Part shown: one piece after another, positions 1-8,125 of the stretch | Numbering within the stretch: position 1 is the stretch's first letter | How the letters are laid out: the number at the start of each line of letters is the position of its first letter | NCBI RefSeq assembly: GCF_001438845.1 | Contig: NZ_JQCL01000008.1 | Coordinates: forward strand, 1-54,501 | Source of the DNA: Lactiplantibacillus xiangfangensis | Lineage (GTDB): Bacteria > Bacillota > Bacilli > Lactobacillales > Lactobacillaceae | Direction of reading: 5' to 3' | DNA length: 54,501 nt | Notes under the pieces: model-generated | Told to the model about the DNA's origin: nothing | What the model saw: the letters and a program-made list of their open reading frames with translations, nothing else | Databases searched by the model: none | Program-made: the position numbers and the translations under genes

Positions 1-53
1 TAGACCAATTGATAAGAATGGGTTGTGAGTGTTGCACTTGATTTGACAATTCA
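1..53. mobile_element. Probable terminus of an IS30-like insertion sequence at the contig edge
   Basis: The ABC transporter reading frame stops abruptly at 51-53. The remaining bases, read on the minus strand, begin TGAATTGTCAAATCAAGTGC and do not continue the expected nucleotide-binding domain. The sequence resembles terminal repeats of IS30-family elements of lactobacilli, but this is from memory. A contig ending inside an IS is typical of short-read assemblies. It could instead be ordinary sequence after a frameshift. Confidence 0.45.
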
Positions 54-1013
54 GGCACTTTTTTGGTTCAGTAATTCCATGACCCGGTCGTACGACGCGT
101 TCCCACGTTCCATCGTATTGAATAACATCCCAACCGCAAACATTGGCCAAACCATCATCCCTAAGTAAGTGATGAACGAGACCAAGTTACCGATCGTAAT
201 CACGTGATTGACCACGTAGAGGCCACCTAAAATAATGGTGGCTGCGTAAGAAACCGCAATGATAATGGTAATCGCCGGGTCAAAAAGTGAATCTAACGTA
301 TTAACGTGACGGTTGATTTTAATCGTTTGATCGATTTGTTCATTAAAATCATCCATATCCGCCTGTTCCTGGCCCAACGCTTTGATGACTTTGATCCCGC
401 TGATACTCTCTTGCGCCTTGTTATTCAACCGTGAAAAGGCAGCCTGTGAGGATCGAAACGCCACGTGGATTTTCTTTCCAAGGTAGCGGGAAACAACGGC
501 TAGTAATGGGAATGGGACTACCGCAATCAGCGTTAGTCGCCAATCGATCAACATCATCATCGCAATCAGCGTTGTGCCACCGGTAATAATGGAATCAGCA
601 AATTGCAAAATTCCACCTCCAGCGACCCGCTCAATCGCCGTTAAGTCGTTGGTCGCGTGGGCCATCAAATCACCCGTCCGGTACTTTTGATAAAAAGTCG
701 CGTCCATTTTCATAAAGTGCCAAAATAAACGCTCGCGTAACGTCCGTTCCAACCCAGCTGCACCGCCCCAAATCGCATTACGCCATAAGTAGCGGGCAAA
801 GTACTGGCCAACCGCCGCAGCCGCAATAATCCCCAAATAGACCGTTAACGAGTGCGCCGTTAAGTTATGCTGGTTGATTCCGTCGACCACGTCACCAATA
901 ATACGTGGGGGAATAATGCCAATAATAGCAGTCAAGATTAGACCCAGAACTCCCGCCAAGTAGAGTTTCCACTCCCGGCGAAAGTACCAGCCTAGTTTCA
1001 TAAATATACTCAC
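51..1013 (-). pseudogene. ABC multidrug exporter, N-terminal membrane half only
   Basis: The first 320 residues are the six-helix transmembrane domain of a type IV ABC exporter of the YheI/BmrC kind, including the conserved coupling-helix region around FQ/Y-RTGDLMAHATND. The usual product is about 580 residues and ends in an ATPase domain. Here the frame ends at TGA after LLNQKSA, exactly where the linker to the ATPase domain should start, so no Walker or signature motifs are present. The start chosen is GTG at 1013, because GAGAGG lies six bases upstream; an ATG at 1001 is the alternative. The truncation coincides with the IS-like contig edge, so disruption by insertion is the simplest reading. 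A partner half-transporter would be expected upstream or downstream but is outside the window. Confidence 0.75.
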
Positions 1014-1105
1014 TGCGCACCTCTCAATCATTTATTAAAATTAAATTAGACAACCATTAATAGTAACATACTTTTTAAATTATCCTCACTAATATGCTTG
1101 ACCGC

Positions 1106-1133
1106 AAAAAAGGACCGGGCAGTCGCCCGATCC
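1106..1133 (-). terminator. Rho-independent terminator after yhgE
   Basis: On the minus strand GGATCGGGC, loop GACT and GCCCGGTCC are followed by six T. It lies 18 bases past the yhgE stop codon. Confidence 0.85.
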
Positions 1134-1150
1134 TTCATTACAGCTTGTAA

Positions 1151-4100
1151 TTATTTGCCAGCTTTCATCTGAATTTCAGCTTCAGCGGGAACTTGAAGGT
1201 TCTTCTTTTTCAAGAAAACCATCGAAGCCCACAGTAGCACTAAACCTAAAATTGCAAAGATTGCGAGTACCCCAATCGATGACCAGTAGATTCCGTTACC
1301 CCAGCCACCCGTTAAGGATTGCCGGAACGCTTGAATCGAGTAAGTCAATGGCAAGAATGGATGAATTACGTTGAAGAAGTGGTTCGTAATTTCCATTGGG
1401 AAGGTCCCACCTGAGCCACCAAGTTGAAGCATCAGGAGAACCATCGCCAAGAACCGCCCTGGGTTATCTAGTAACATCGACAGGAACATGACAATGAACA
1501 TGGAAGCCAACGCAATCATGATCGCCGTTAAGAAGTAACCGCCCATACTGATTGGCTTCAAGCCAACAATCAGTAAAGCAACACATTCTATGATGGCCAT
1601 CAAGACAGCAACTGGTGCACCAACAGCGATTTTACTCAAGAACCACTGGGTTGGTGTCCCATCATCATCGGCAATCCGACGAATTGGGTAAGCAAAGTTG
1701 AAGACAATTGCCCCAACGTAAAGTGCTAACGACAAGACGTATGGTGCTAATGCGTGACCATAGTTTGGTACGTAGCTATAGTTAGAATGCGTTAAGTTTG
1801 AAGGTGCGGCAAACATATTCGCGTTAGAACTCGTCAACGGTGTGCCGTTGATCGTATCGGCACCACTTTGTAACGATTTTGCTAACGTTCCGTTTCCGTT
1901 CTTAACCTTCTTGTTACCGGCAAGCAACTTAGCCGAGTTTTGATCTAATTGGTCAGCACCATCGGCTAACTGTTTTACCCCACTGGTCAATTGACCAGTA
2001 CTGCCTTGGAGGGTTTGCAAGCCGGTGTTTAATTGACCAGCACCATTATCTAGTTTTTGAACCCCAGTTACTAAGGCTGGAATCTGACCGTTCATTGTGT
2101 TCAAACCACCAGATAACTGTTGGACGCCGCCAACTAATGCTGGAACCTTGCCGTTCAACGTGACAAGACCGCCAGTAACTTGGCTAGAACCTGATAGCAA
2201 TTGTTGAACACCACCAACTAATGCTGGGACCTGACCATTTAACGTTGTCAGCCCGGTCGTAACTTGTTTTGAACCATTTGCTAGCAAGCCAATTGATGAA
2301 ACGAGAACGGGTACTTGACCGTTTAAATCGGAAGTCCCGGTAGCCAACTTAGATGCACCACCAGTTAATTGACTAGAGTTGTCCGTTAACTGCTTAGCAC
2401 CGGCCGTTAACTGATTGATACCAGTGGTTAAAGCTGGTACTTGACCGTTCAACTGGGTTAACCCGCCTTGGAGTTCCCCCGCGCCAGCGTTCAACTTAGC
2501 AGAATTACCGTTTAGCTTAGTCGTTCCACTGGCAAGTCCAGCCGCACCATCAGCAACTTGTTGGGTTCCAGCTGTTAAGGCCGTTGTGTAACCCGATAAC
2601 TTATCAATACCACTGGTCATCCCAGGAACTTGCGCATTCATCTGTGTCAAACCAGTGCTGAGATCAGACGTCCCCTTCTGTAATGCGGTTAACCCGTTTG
2701 TGACCTTGGTTGAACCCGCATCAAGGCTGGATACGCTCGTTGCCATCGTATTGACATTAGTAATCAATGCGTTGACCCCAGTTTCAAGTTCCTTGAAGCT
2801 AGCTAATAGGCTAGTTTGTGAACCAGTTGTCGCCGCAGTATTAGCTTTCATCATCGTTTGAATTTGACCCATCGTGGCTTTCAAATCCGTTGCGGCTTGC
2901 GTCTTAGCGGCGTCATTATTAGTTTGACCAACACCGGCTAAACTACCTTCCAGTGCCTTAACCTGCTTATCCGTCAAACCTTCAGAATCCTTTAAGCCTT
3001 CAATTTTAGCGTTGATTTGGCTCGTCAAATCGGTTGTGTTGGTCGTCGCCGTTAACGCGGTAACGTCCTTTTGTGCGGTGGCCATTAAGCCAGCCACTTT
3101 ACTCGTATCCGTGGTATTCTGAGCGCTGGCCATCAATTTGTCGACGGATGCCAAGGCTGTTTCCATTTGGGCCATGCCAGTTTGTAATTCTTGAATCTGT
3201 TGCTGGCTTTCTTGGCTCGTGCTAGCCGCTGCCAACTTATTCAAGCCGTCAGAAACTTCGGCACTCCCACTTTTCAGTTGACCCAAATTCGTATTGATGT
3301 CGTTGGAACCAGCCGTCAGTTTGTTAACTGAATCTGGTAATGCGGCGGTCTGCTTCTTTAAATCTGAGACCCCAGCATTAATTCCTTGAGCACCAGTATT
3401 GGTTTGCTGAGCACCGGCATTTAATTTACCCGCGCCCGTGGTGGTTTGCGCAACCCCAGCCGTGTAATCTTTCAAACCACTAACTAATGCCGTTGAACCG
3501 GCCGTTAAGCGGGTCACACCAGAGGAAAGTTCCCCGGTCTTACTATTGATCGTCCGTAAACCGGTTGAAACCGTGTAAACACCGTTCGTGTAATCCACGA
3601 TTCCGACTTTCAGTGCCTTAGCACCATCGGCTAATTGAACCACACCATCGGATAAGGCACCGGTTTTGCTGTTTAACGTGGTTAAGCCGTTGCTGACCTG
3701 TGTCGAGCCACTCGTTAATTGACTAACGCCGCTCGCTAACTGACCAGTTTTTCCATTTAATTGGCTGAGTCCCGTCGTAACTTGACCAGAACCATCCGTC
3801 AATTGACTGACGCCACTGGCTAACTGACCAGCACCGCTATTCAGTTGGTTAGCACCATTGGCGAGTTTGGAAACGCCACTTGCCAACGGGCCCGTTTGAC
3901 CATTTAATTGATCTAAACCAACCTTCAAAGCGCTACCGCCGTTTGCCAGCTGCGCAATCCCGGCTGGTAATTGTTGAACCTTCGTGTTTAACTCAGTCGT
4001 CCCATTTTTTAACGTGTGAACGCCCGTCGTATAAGTTGTTAACCCATCTTGAAGTTCAACGCCACCATCTTTAAGCTTCGTGGCCCCATCCGCTGCTTTT

Positions 4101-4639
4101 TGGTAGCCTTTGCCGGCAGTCTTAACCTGTTTAAACATGGCTAAGGCGTAAGCTTTGGTTACTTCTGAACGGACATTAGCATTTAACTGAGTGGCCCCAG
4201 TATCACTAATGACCTTCCCAATGTAGTTCAGCGAAGCGTTGGTGGAGTAATGCAACTTCATCTTTTGCGGATTAGTGCTCGTGACCGTCGTCGCATGCTT
4301 CGAAAAATTGCTTGGAATCGTGACGACCATGTAGTACTTACGATCTTTCATCCCCTGTTTGGCTTTTTCCGCCGAAACGAAACGCCAACCGAGTTGTTTA
4401 TTCTTTTTAATGTTGGTAACCATTTGTTCACCAACTGCAAGCCTTTTGCCTTGATAGTTAACTGGCTTATCGTTGTTAACAACAGCCACCGGTAAATGCT
4501 TGGTTTCCCCATAAGGATCCCAGACAGATGTCAGAAAGAAGACACTGTATAAAAACGGGATCAAAATCATAACTGAAACTGAAATCCATAAAATTTTGCT
4601 ATGACGAATGGACTTCCATTCATCGCGAATCATTTTCAC
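1151..4639 (-). CDS. YhgE/Pip family membrane protein with a very long periplasm-facing stalk
   Basis: The 1162-residue protein has one membrane helix near residues 20-42, a YhgE/Pip N-terminal domain to about residue 170, then about 800 residues of glycine-spaced repeats of the form L-x2-G-x3-L-x-G-x3-L, and a C-terminal block of five or six membrane helices. The topology matches the ABC-2-like YhgE/Pip family (phage infection protein; related to the T7-secretion EsaA protein), whose biochemical role is not settled. Family members are usually 700-900 residues, so this stalk is long. The start is taken as GTG at 4639, preceded by AAGGAAGG ten bases upstream; ATG at 4633 is possible and the TTG at 4660 sits before the ribosome site. 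It lies 26 bp after the TetR gene, so the two are probably one operon under TetR control. Confidence 0.85.
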   Translation of the reverse strand: MKMIRDEWKSIRHSKILWISVSVMILIPFLYSVFFLTSVWDPYGETKHLPVAVVNNDKPVNYQGKRLAVGEQMVTNIKKNKQLGWRFVSAEKAKQGMKDRKYYMVVTIPSNFSKHATTVTSTNPQKMKLHYSTNASLNYIGKVISDTGATQLNANVRSEVTKAYALAMFKQVKTAGKGYQKAADGATKLKDGGVELQDGLTTYTTGVHTLKNGTTELNTKVQQLPAGIAQLANGGSALKVGLDQLNGQTGPLASGVSKLANGANQLNSGAGQLASGVSQLTDGSGQVTTGLSQLNGKTGQLASGVSQLTSGSTQVSNGLTTLNSKTGALSDGVVQLADGAKALKVGIVDYTNGVYTVSTGLRTINSKTGELSSGVTRLTAGSTALVSGLKDYTAGVAQTTTGAGKLNAGAQQTNTGAQGINAGVSDLKKQTAALPDSVNKLTAGSNDINTNLGQLKSGSAEVSDGLNKLAAASTSQESQQQIQELQTGMAQMETALASVDKLMASAQNTTDTSKVAGLMATAQKDVTALTATTNTTDLTSQINAKIEGLKDSEGLTDKQVKALEGSLAGVGQTNNDAAKTQAATDLKATMGQIQTMMKANTAATTGSQTSLLASFKELETGVNALITNVNTMATSVSSLDAGSTKVTNGLTALQKGTSDLSTGLTQMNAQVPGMTSGIDKLSGYTTALTAGTQQVADGAAGLASGTTKLNGNSAKLNAGAGELQGGLTQLNGQVPALTTGINQLTAGAKQLTDNSSQLTGGASKLATGTSDLNGQVPVLVSSIGLLANGSKQVTTGLTTLNGQVPALVGGVQQLLSGSSQVTGGLVTLNGKVPALVGGVQQLSGGLNTMNGQIPALVTGVQKLDNGAGQLNTGLQTLQGSTGQLTSGVKQLADGADQLDQNSAKLLAGNKKVKNGNGTLAKSLQSGADTINGTPLTSSNANMFAAPSNLTHSNYSYVPNYGHALAPYVLSLALYVGAIVFNFAYPIRRIADDDGTPTQWFLSKIAVGAPVAVLMAIIECVALLIVGLKPISMGGYFLTAIMIALASMFIVMFLSMLLDNPGRFLAMVLLMLQLGGSGGTFPMEITNHFFNVIHPFLPLTYSIQAFRQSLTGGWGNGIYWSSIGVLAIFAILGLVLLWASMVFLKKKNLQVPAEAEIQMKAGK

Positions 4640-4665
4640 TGACCTGAAACCTTCCTTCAAAGTAA

Positions 4666-5223
4666 TTAAACTGAATGTTGCTCAAGCGAGAACACCGTTG
4701 CTAGTGTTGCCCGAATCGTGGCTTGGGTACTTTCGGCTTGACCATCACGTCCGCTGTTACTCAACCATTGCACAATACTCATGACGACCCCACTTACCAG
4801 ATACGCCGTTAGATCTGGATGTTGAGACTGGCGGATCGTGATAAACACCCGATCCGTTTCCTCCGTCTGCGCTAGGGTCACAAAACAATCATTAATGACC
4901 CGCTGTGAACGGCTATTGTCACCCTCTGGATTCGTTACTAACAAATGCCGTAATATCTGCGTGTGGGTGCCGATAAAACGGGCCATGATTGCCGAACCAG
5001 TTGCGTCCGTGCGCTCCGCGGCTAGTAACTCTTCTAAAGCGTGCATCACCATTTGGTAAAGTAAATCGAACTTATCAGTGTAGTACCGATAAAAACTACT
5101 GCGATGTATAAATGCCTGTGTACATATTTGTTCAACCGTAATTTGCGAGATTGAACGTTGCTCCAACAATTGGTACATCGCCCGCTGTAAATCTAGCTCC
5201 GTACGAATTGAAATTATAACCAC
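4666..5223 (-). CDS. TetR/AcrR family regulator upstream of yhgE
   Basis: The 185-residue protein starts with a TetR helix-turn-helix (residues 13-55, with ITVEQICTQAFIHRSSFYRYY) followed by an all-helical ligand domain without recognisable specificity. It is probably a local repressor of the downstream yhgE gene, as is common for YhgE/Pip loci. The start is uncertain. The GTG at 5223 is separated by a single base from AAGGGG. In-frame ATA and ATT codons at 5217 and 5214 would sit at normal spacing. The first in-frame ATG, at 5178, would cut into the first helix. I list the GTG but do not regard it as settled. Confidence 0.85.
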   Translation of the reverse strand: MVIISIRTELDLQRAMYQLLEQRSISQITVEQICTQAFIHRSSFYRYYTDKFDLLYQMVMHALEELLAAERTDATGSAIMARFIGTHTQILRHLLVTNPEGDNSRSQRVINDCFVTLAQTEETDRVFITIRQSQHPDLTAYLVSGVVMSIVQWLSNSGRDGQAESTQATIRATLATVFSLEQHSV

Positions 5224-5368
5224 TCCCCTTTTAAATTCTTATACTGAACGCAAAAATATAGTTCCCGTAAATCACCGTTACACCCGCGCTTCAACCATTA
5301 AGCTAGTGCTAGTCACAAAACTAGCGTCTTCAAATTAAGTTGACCGCCATGCGCTTCTGAATTCTTTT

Positions 5369-5384
5369 ATTCGAATACACGAAT
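5369..5384. promoter_or_regulatory. Palindrome matching the arsR operator candidate
   Basis: The sequence ATTCGAATACACGAAT lies in the gap between arsR and the TetR gene. It shares the pattern ATTC-N-AATA-N3-GAAT with the palindrome in front of arsR. This suggests that the ArsR-type protein also controls the TetR-yhgE unit. No experimental support is available from sequence. Confidence 0.35.
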
Positions 5385-5442
5385 GCTTATGTCGTAAAAA
5401 CACCGCTGCACCTAGACGCAACGATTTTTCATAACGATTCAA

Positions 5443-5772
5443 TTAGCGTAAGTACGGTTTTAACTCTAAATCAGCCTTCAACGTATGAATCAAATGTTCC
5501 ACTTTGTTTAGCGGCGCATCAAAAGTAATGTGATAAAAGTTCCGCGTCCCTTGATGTTCTACCGAAACAAAATGATGATCCTTCAACGTCTTCAGTTGAT
5601 GGGAAACTGCTGGTTGCGAGATATGCATGATCTTAGTCAACTCGCCCACGGTCAACCCGTGTGCATGTTTAGTTAGTTCAATCATAATCTGCTGCCGACG
5701 TTCATCCGCTAAAACTTCAAAAATCGGAATCGTTTCGCGGAATTCCTTGAGCGCTTCTTCACTGCTAACCAT
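5443..5772 (-). CDS. ArsR/SmtB family winged-helix regulator
   Basis: The 109-residue protein is a single winged-helix domain. The recognition region SQPAVSHQLKTLKDHHFV (residues 52-69) and the wing HQGTRNFYHI are clear. There is no CxC or typical metal-binding cysteine, so it may be one of the non-metal ArsR regulators. GGGAGG lies eight bases before the ATG. A palindrome in its promoter suggests autoregulation. It is a single gene, with the TetR-yhgE pair downstream on the same strand after 219 bp. Confidence 0.85.
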   Translation of the reverse strand: MVSSEEALKEFRETIPIFEVLADERRQQIMIELTKHAHGLTVGELTKIMHISQPAVSHQLKTLKDHHFVSVEHQGTRNFYHITFDAPLNKVEHLIHTLKADLELKPYLR

Positions 5773-5798
5773 GTTTTACGGCCTCCCTATATTCTTTC

Positions 5799-5815
5799 AT
5801 TCTAATATTTGAATG
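5799..5815. promoter_or_regulatory. Candidate ArsR operator in the arsR promoter
   Basis: CATTC and GAATG flank eight bases (CATTCTAATATTTGAATG, ending 5816 at most), 27 bp upstream of the arsR start codon. ArsR proteins bind imperfect AT-rich palindromes in their own promoters, so autoregulation is likely. Confidence 0.45.
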
Positions 5816-5934
5816 TATCAATGATAAACCATTTATTTTTCATTTGCAACACCCTTTTGTTAATGTCTGATTTCAATACAATTCCATAGTAATAGTCTTC
5901 ACCACGAGGTAGAAAGCGGTCATACTAATGGTCT

Positions 5935-6403
5935 TTAATCTACTAGCTTTGGATAAAGTGAATGTAGTTTTACCCGGGCATCCTTGGTCGTAACTTGCCA
6001 ATCTGCGGAGAGCTTCTTTTCATTCCGTTCGCGACACCAAGTTTCTAATTCTTGTCGTAACTTGCCAATTTCTGGAATGCGTCGGTTAAGACATTGTCGT
6101 GTTAATAAGTTCAAGCCAACTTCAGCTATATTTAGCCAACTACCATGTTTGGGTGTGTAATGAATCTCAAGTTTACTTGCTAGGTGTCGTGCTTCGGCTG
6201 GTTTAAATCGCCGGTACAATGATCCGAGTTTATGGATGTTTAAGTTATCCATCGCTAATACAATTTTTTCAGCCGTTGGATATAATGTATCAACCAACCA
6301 CTTGATAACCTCCGCAAAGTCGCGTTAGGAATTTATTAAGGTAGGTCGTTTGTTTATCAGATAGTGTGATGTGGTCTCTAACTGGTCTAATGTTTGAAGT
6401 CAT
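5935..6403 (-). pseudogene. IS630-family transposase remnant with internal deletion and frameshift
   Basis: The C-terminal 120 residues (5935-6297) contain the second and third parts of an IS630 DDE domain: MDNLNIH with the second Asp and WLNIAEVGLN with the Glu. Upstream in another frame is an N-terminal piece starting at ATG 6403 behind AAAAGGA, which runs MTSNIRPVRDHITL and stops at 6290. The region between, including the first catalytic Asp, is missing. The joined remnant covers about 155 codons instead of about 350. No clear terminal repeats remain, so the element should be immobile. Confidence 0.8.
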
Positions 6404-6557
6404 AGGAATATCCTTTTACTACAATATCGGCAGACTACCATCATGAAAGCTACGTCTCACTAGTACCAAGCGTAAAAAGATTTTAATTTATTCCCGCCAG
6501 CAATATTATTTTTAGCCAACATTACAAACGTTGTTTAACGAACACAACCATTTTTAA

Positions 6558-6571
6558 TGTAAGCGTTTACA
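6558..6571. promoter_or_regulatory. Perfect catabolite-responsive element (cre)
   Basis: TGTAAGCGTTTACA is a full match to the Gram-positive cre consensus TGWAANCGNTNWCA and is an exact palindrome around the central CG. It lies 67 bp before the glycerol facilitator start codon, so CcpA repression of glycerol uptake is predicted. Confidence 0.8.
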
Positions 6572-6637
6572 CTACTGCCGTTTTCCTGTATATTTCAAGG
6601 TGTACAACTAATTAATCCATAACTAGGAGGATGCATT

Positions 6638-7390
6638 ATGAGTGGTACCTGGGATGCACGTTACGCTGCTGAATTTTTTGGTACTTTAATGTTAGTTTTA
6701 TTTGGGAACGGGGCGGTTGCCAACTCGTTTCTAAAAGCCACCACGGCTAATGGTGACGAAGGGCAAGCGAATGGGGGTTGGATCTTCATTGCGTTTGGCT
6801 TCGGCTTCGGGGTCATGCTACCAGCGATGATGTTCGGCGCCATTTCGGGTTGTCATATTAACCCGGCAATGACGATTGCCCAAGCCTTAGCAGGAATCTT
6901 TCCGTGGTCACATGTGGCCGGTTACTTATTCTGGCAGTTTGTCGGCGCGATCGTGGGGCAATTATTAATCGTGGCAATCTATGCCCCACATTACAAACGT
7001 ACCGATGACGCGGGTCGAATCTTAGCGACCTTTGCGACTGGCGACGCGACTGATAGTAAGTTTAATGGCTTTGTCACTGAAACGATTGGGACGGGTTTCT
7101 TGGCATTCGGAGCAATGGGCCTTTACCGGGGCGTCTTTTTCCACAACAATGTGGATATTGCCAACATTGGAGTCGGGCTGTTAATCATGACAATGGTCAT
7201 TGCTTTAGGTGGTGCCACCGGGCCAGCCTTGAACCCCGCTCGAGATCTGGGTCCACGGCTCGTTCACGCCATTTTGCCAATTACCCACAAAGGCTCTTCT
7301 CACTGGGACTACAGTTGGGTACCCGTGCTCGCACCAATTACCGGCGCCATTATCGGTGTTTTCACTTATAAAATTTTCTTTGGGTTATAG
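6638..7390 (+). CDS. glpF: Aquaglyceroporin (GlpF-type glycerol/small-solute channel)
   Basis: This 250-residue member of the major intrinsic protein family has both pore motifs: NPA at 75-77 (HINPAMT) and NPARD at 199-203. The Asp after the second NPAR motif is typical of glycerol facilitators rather than water channels. Six membrane segments are visible. AGGAGG sits six bases before the ATG. L. plantarum has several such paralogues, one of which (LarD) carries lactate in the lar operon; no lar genes are near, so glycerol is the more likely substrate. It is monocistronic, has a perfect cre upstream and a terminator at 7409. Confidence 0.88.
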   Translation: MSGTWDARYAAEFFGTLMLVLFGNGAVANSFLKATTANGDEGQANGGWIFIAFGFGFGVMLPAMMFGAISGCHINPAMTIAQALAGIFPWSHVAGYLFWQFVGAIVGQLLIVAIYAPHYKRTDDAGRILATFATGDATDSKFNGFVTETIGTGFLAFGAMGLYRGVFFHNNVDIANIGVGLLIMTMVIALGGATGPALNPARDLGPRLVHAILPITHKGSSHWDYSWVPVLAPITGAIIGVFTYKIFFGL

Positions 7391-7408
7391 CATTTATTCA
7401 GGAACGAC

Positions 7409-7435
7409 AAAAACCGCGATTACTCGCGGTTTTTC
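7409..7435 (+). terminator. Terminator of the glycerol facilitator gene
   Basis: CCGCGA and TCGCGG form a hairpin flanked by A5 and T5. It may work in both directions. Confidence 0.8.
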
Positions 7436-7447
7436 TTTGTCCTTAAA

Positions 7448-7564
7448 TTAAGCTTCACGTTGCTTTGCTTCCGGCGCTGGCTGTTTCGCGGCATGCAACA
7501 CTAATACCCGCTGACAAGCAATTTGATGAGTGTTGATTTGGACCGGTTGATCAAGTTGAGCTGG
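7448..7564 (-). pseudogene. C-terminal fragment of an unidentified protein
   Basis: A 38-codon open stretch on the minus strand begins right after a stop codon and ends VLVLHAAKQPAPEAKQREA before TAA at 7448. It has no start codon or ribosome site. The pattern LDQPVQIN-x-HQIACQRVLVLH looks like the final beta-sheet domain of a glycosidase, but I cannot identify the family. It is probably the leftover end of a deleted gene. Confidence 0.4.
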
Positions 7565-7769
7565 TTAGTCGTTCAATTATTGCTATTACCAAATGCGATT
7601 CACCAAAATACGATGGTACTCAACTATTCAGGTTACGCCCTGATTGCGCTAATTCTCATCATTTACCTTAGTTGATGCTTACCGGGGCGTTGTTCACCAA
7701 CTGGACCGGTGCTTTATCGGGATCGATTTTGTCACCTTAATTGCCGTTAGTTTGCTTTTACTACTATAA
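7564..7769 (+). pseudogene. Frameshifted 3' end of a small membrane protein gene
   Basis: One frame reads LNYSGYALIALILIIYLS and stops at 7675. The next frame continues immediately with AYRGVVHQLD and a hydrophobic end, stopping at 7769, five bases before a strong terminator. Joined by a frameshift, the two pieces look like the last two membrane helices of a membrane protein with no surviving N-terminus. The fragment abuts another gene end on the opposite strand, so a deletion joined two gene ends here. Confidence 0.45.
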
Positions 7770-7773
7770 TCTA

Positions 7774-7805
7774 AGCCGCCCGCTCATCAGTCGGGCGGCT
7801 TTTTA
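7774..7805 (+). terminator. Terminator of the decayed membrane protein gene
   Basis: AGCCGCCCG and CGGGCGGCT form a nine-base-pair stem followed by T5. Confidence 0.85.
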
Positions 7806-7811
7806 CGGCAC

Positions 7812-8029
7812 AAAAAAACGTCCAACCACGCAGTTGGACGTCTCAAGGGTAATTAGTACTAACAATCAAACAAACGATTGGTTAGCAATAACGTGGTTGG
7901 GAGCCGACGTTATTGTATGGAAAAATCACAGGCACTTGGGAAGGAACCCGTTCATTCAGGTCTTTACAAACGCTACTTGTTAATATAATTGAGAAAAATA
8001 GCAATTAACGGCGGTTAAGCAACGTTTAT
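7812..8029 (-). ncRNA. Possible structured small RNA (about 218 nt)
   Basis: This region has no credible gene. On the minus strand a TATACT box (8041-8036) is followed about 220 bases later by a strong terminator (ACGTCCAAC/GTTGGACGT with T7 at 7812). Between them are two good hairpins: CAATAACG/CGTTATTG (7886-7915) and CTAACCAATC/GATTGTTAG (7859-7885). The size would fit 6S RNA, but I do not recognise its conserved core, and the -35 is poor. It could instead be a long 3' untranslated region of the nuclease gene at 8126. Confidence 0.35.
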
Positions 8030-8125
8030 GCTATCAGTATAGCGCCTATCCTATCGTTTACCAGTCTGCTTTGGCCCGGTTGTCTTGGAATAGGACAATT
8101 TTCATAGATTGTACCAGTCTTTCAT

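Noticed and set aside
7741-7983. Plus-strand 80-residue ORF
   Set aside because: It crosses two strong terminators and has no ribosome site.
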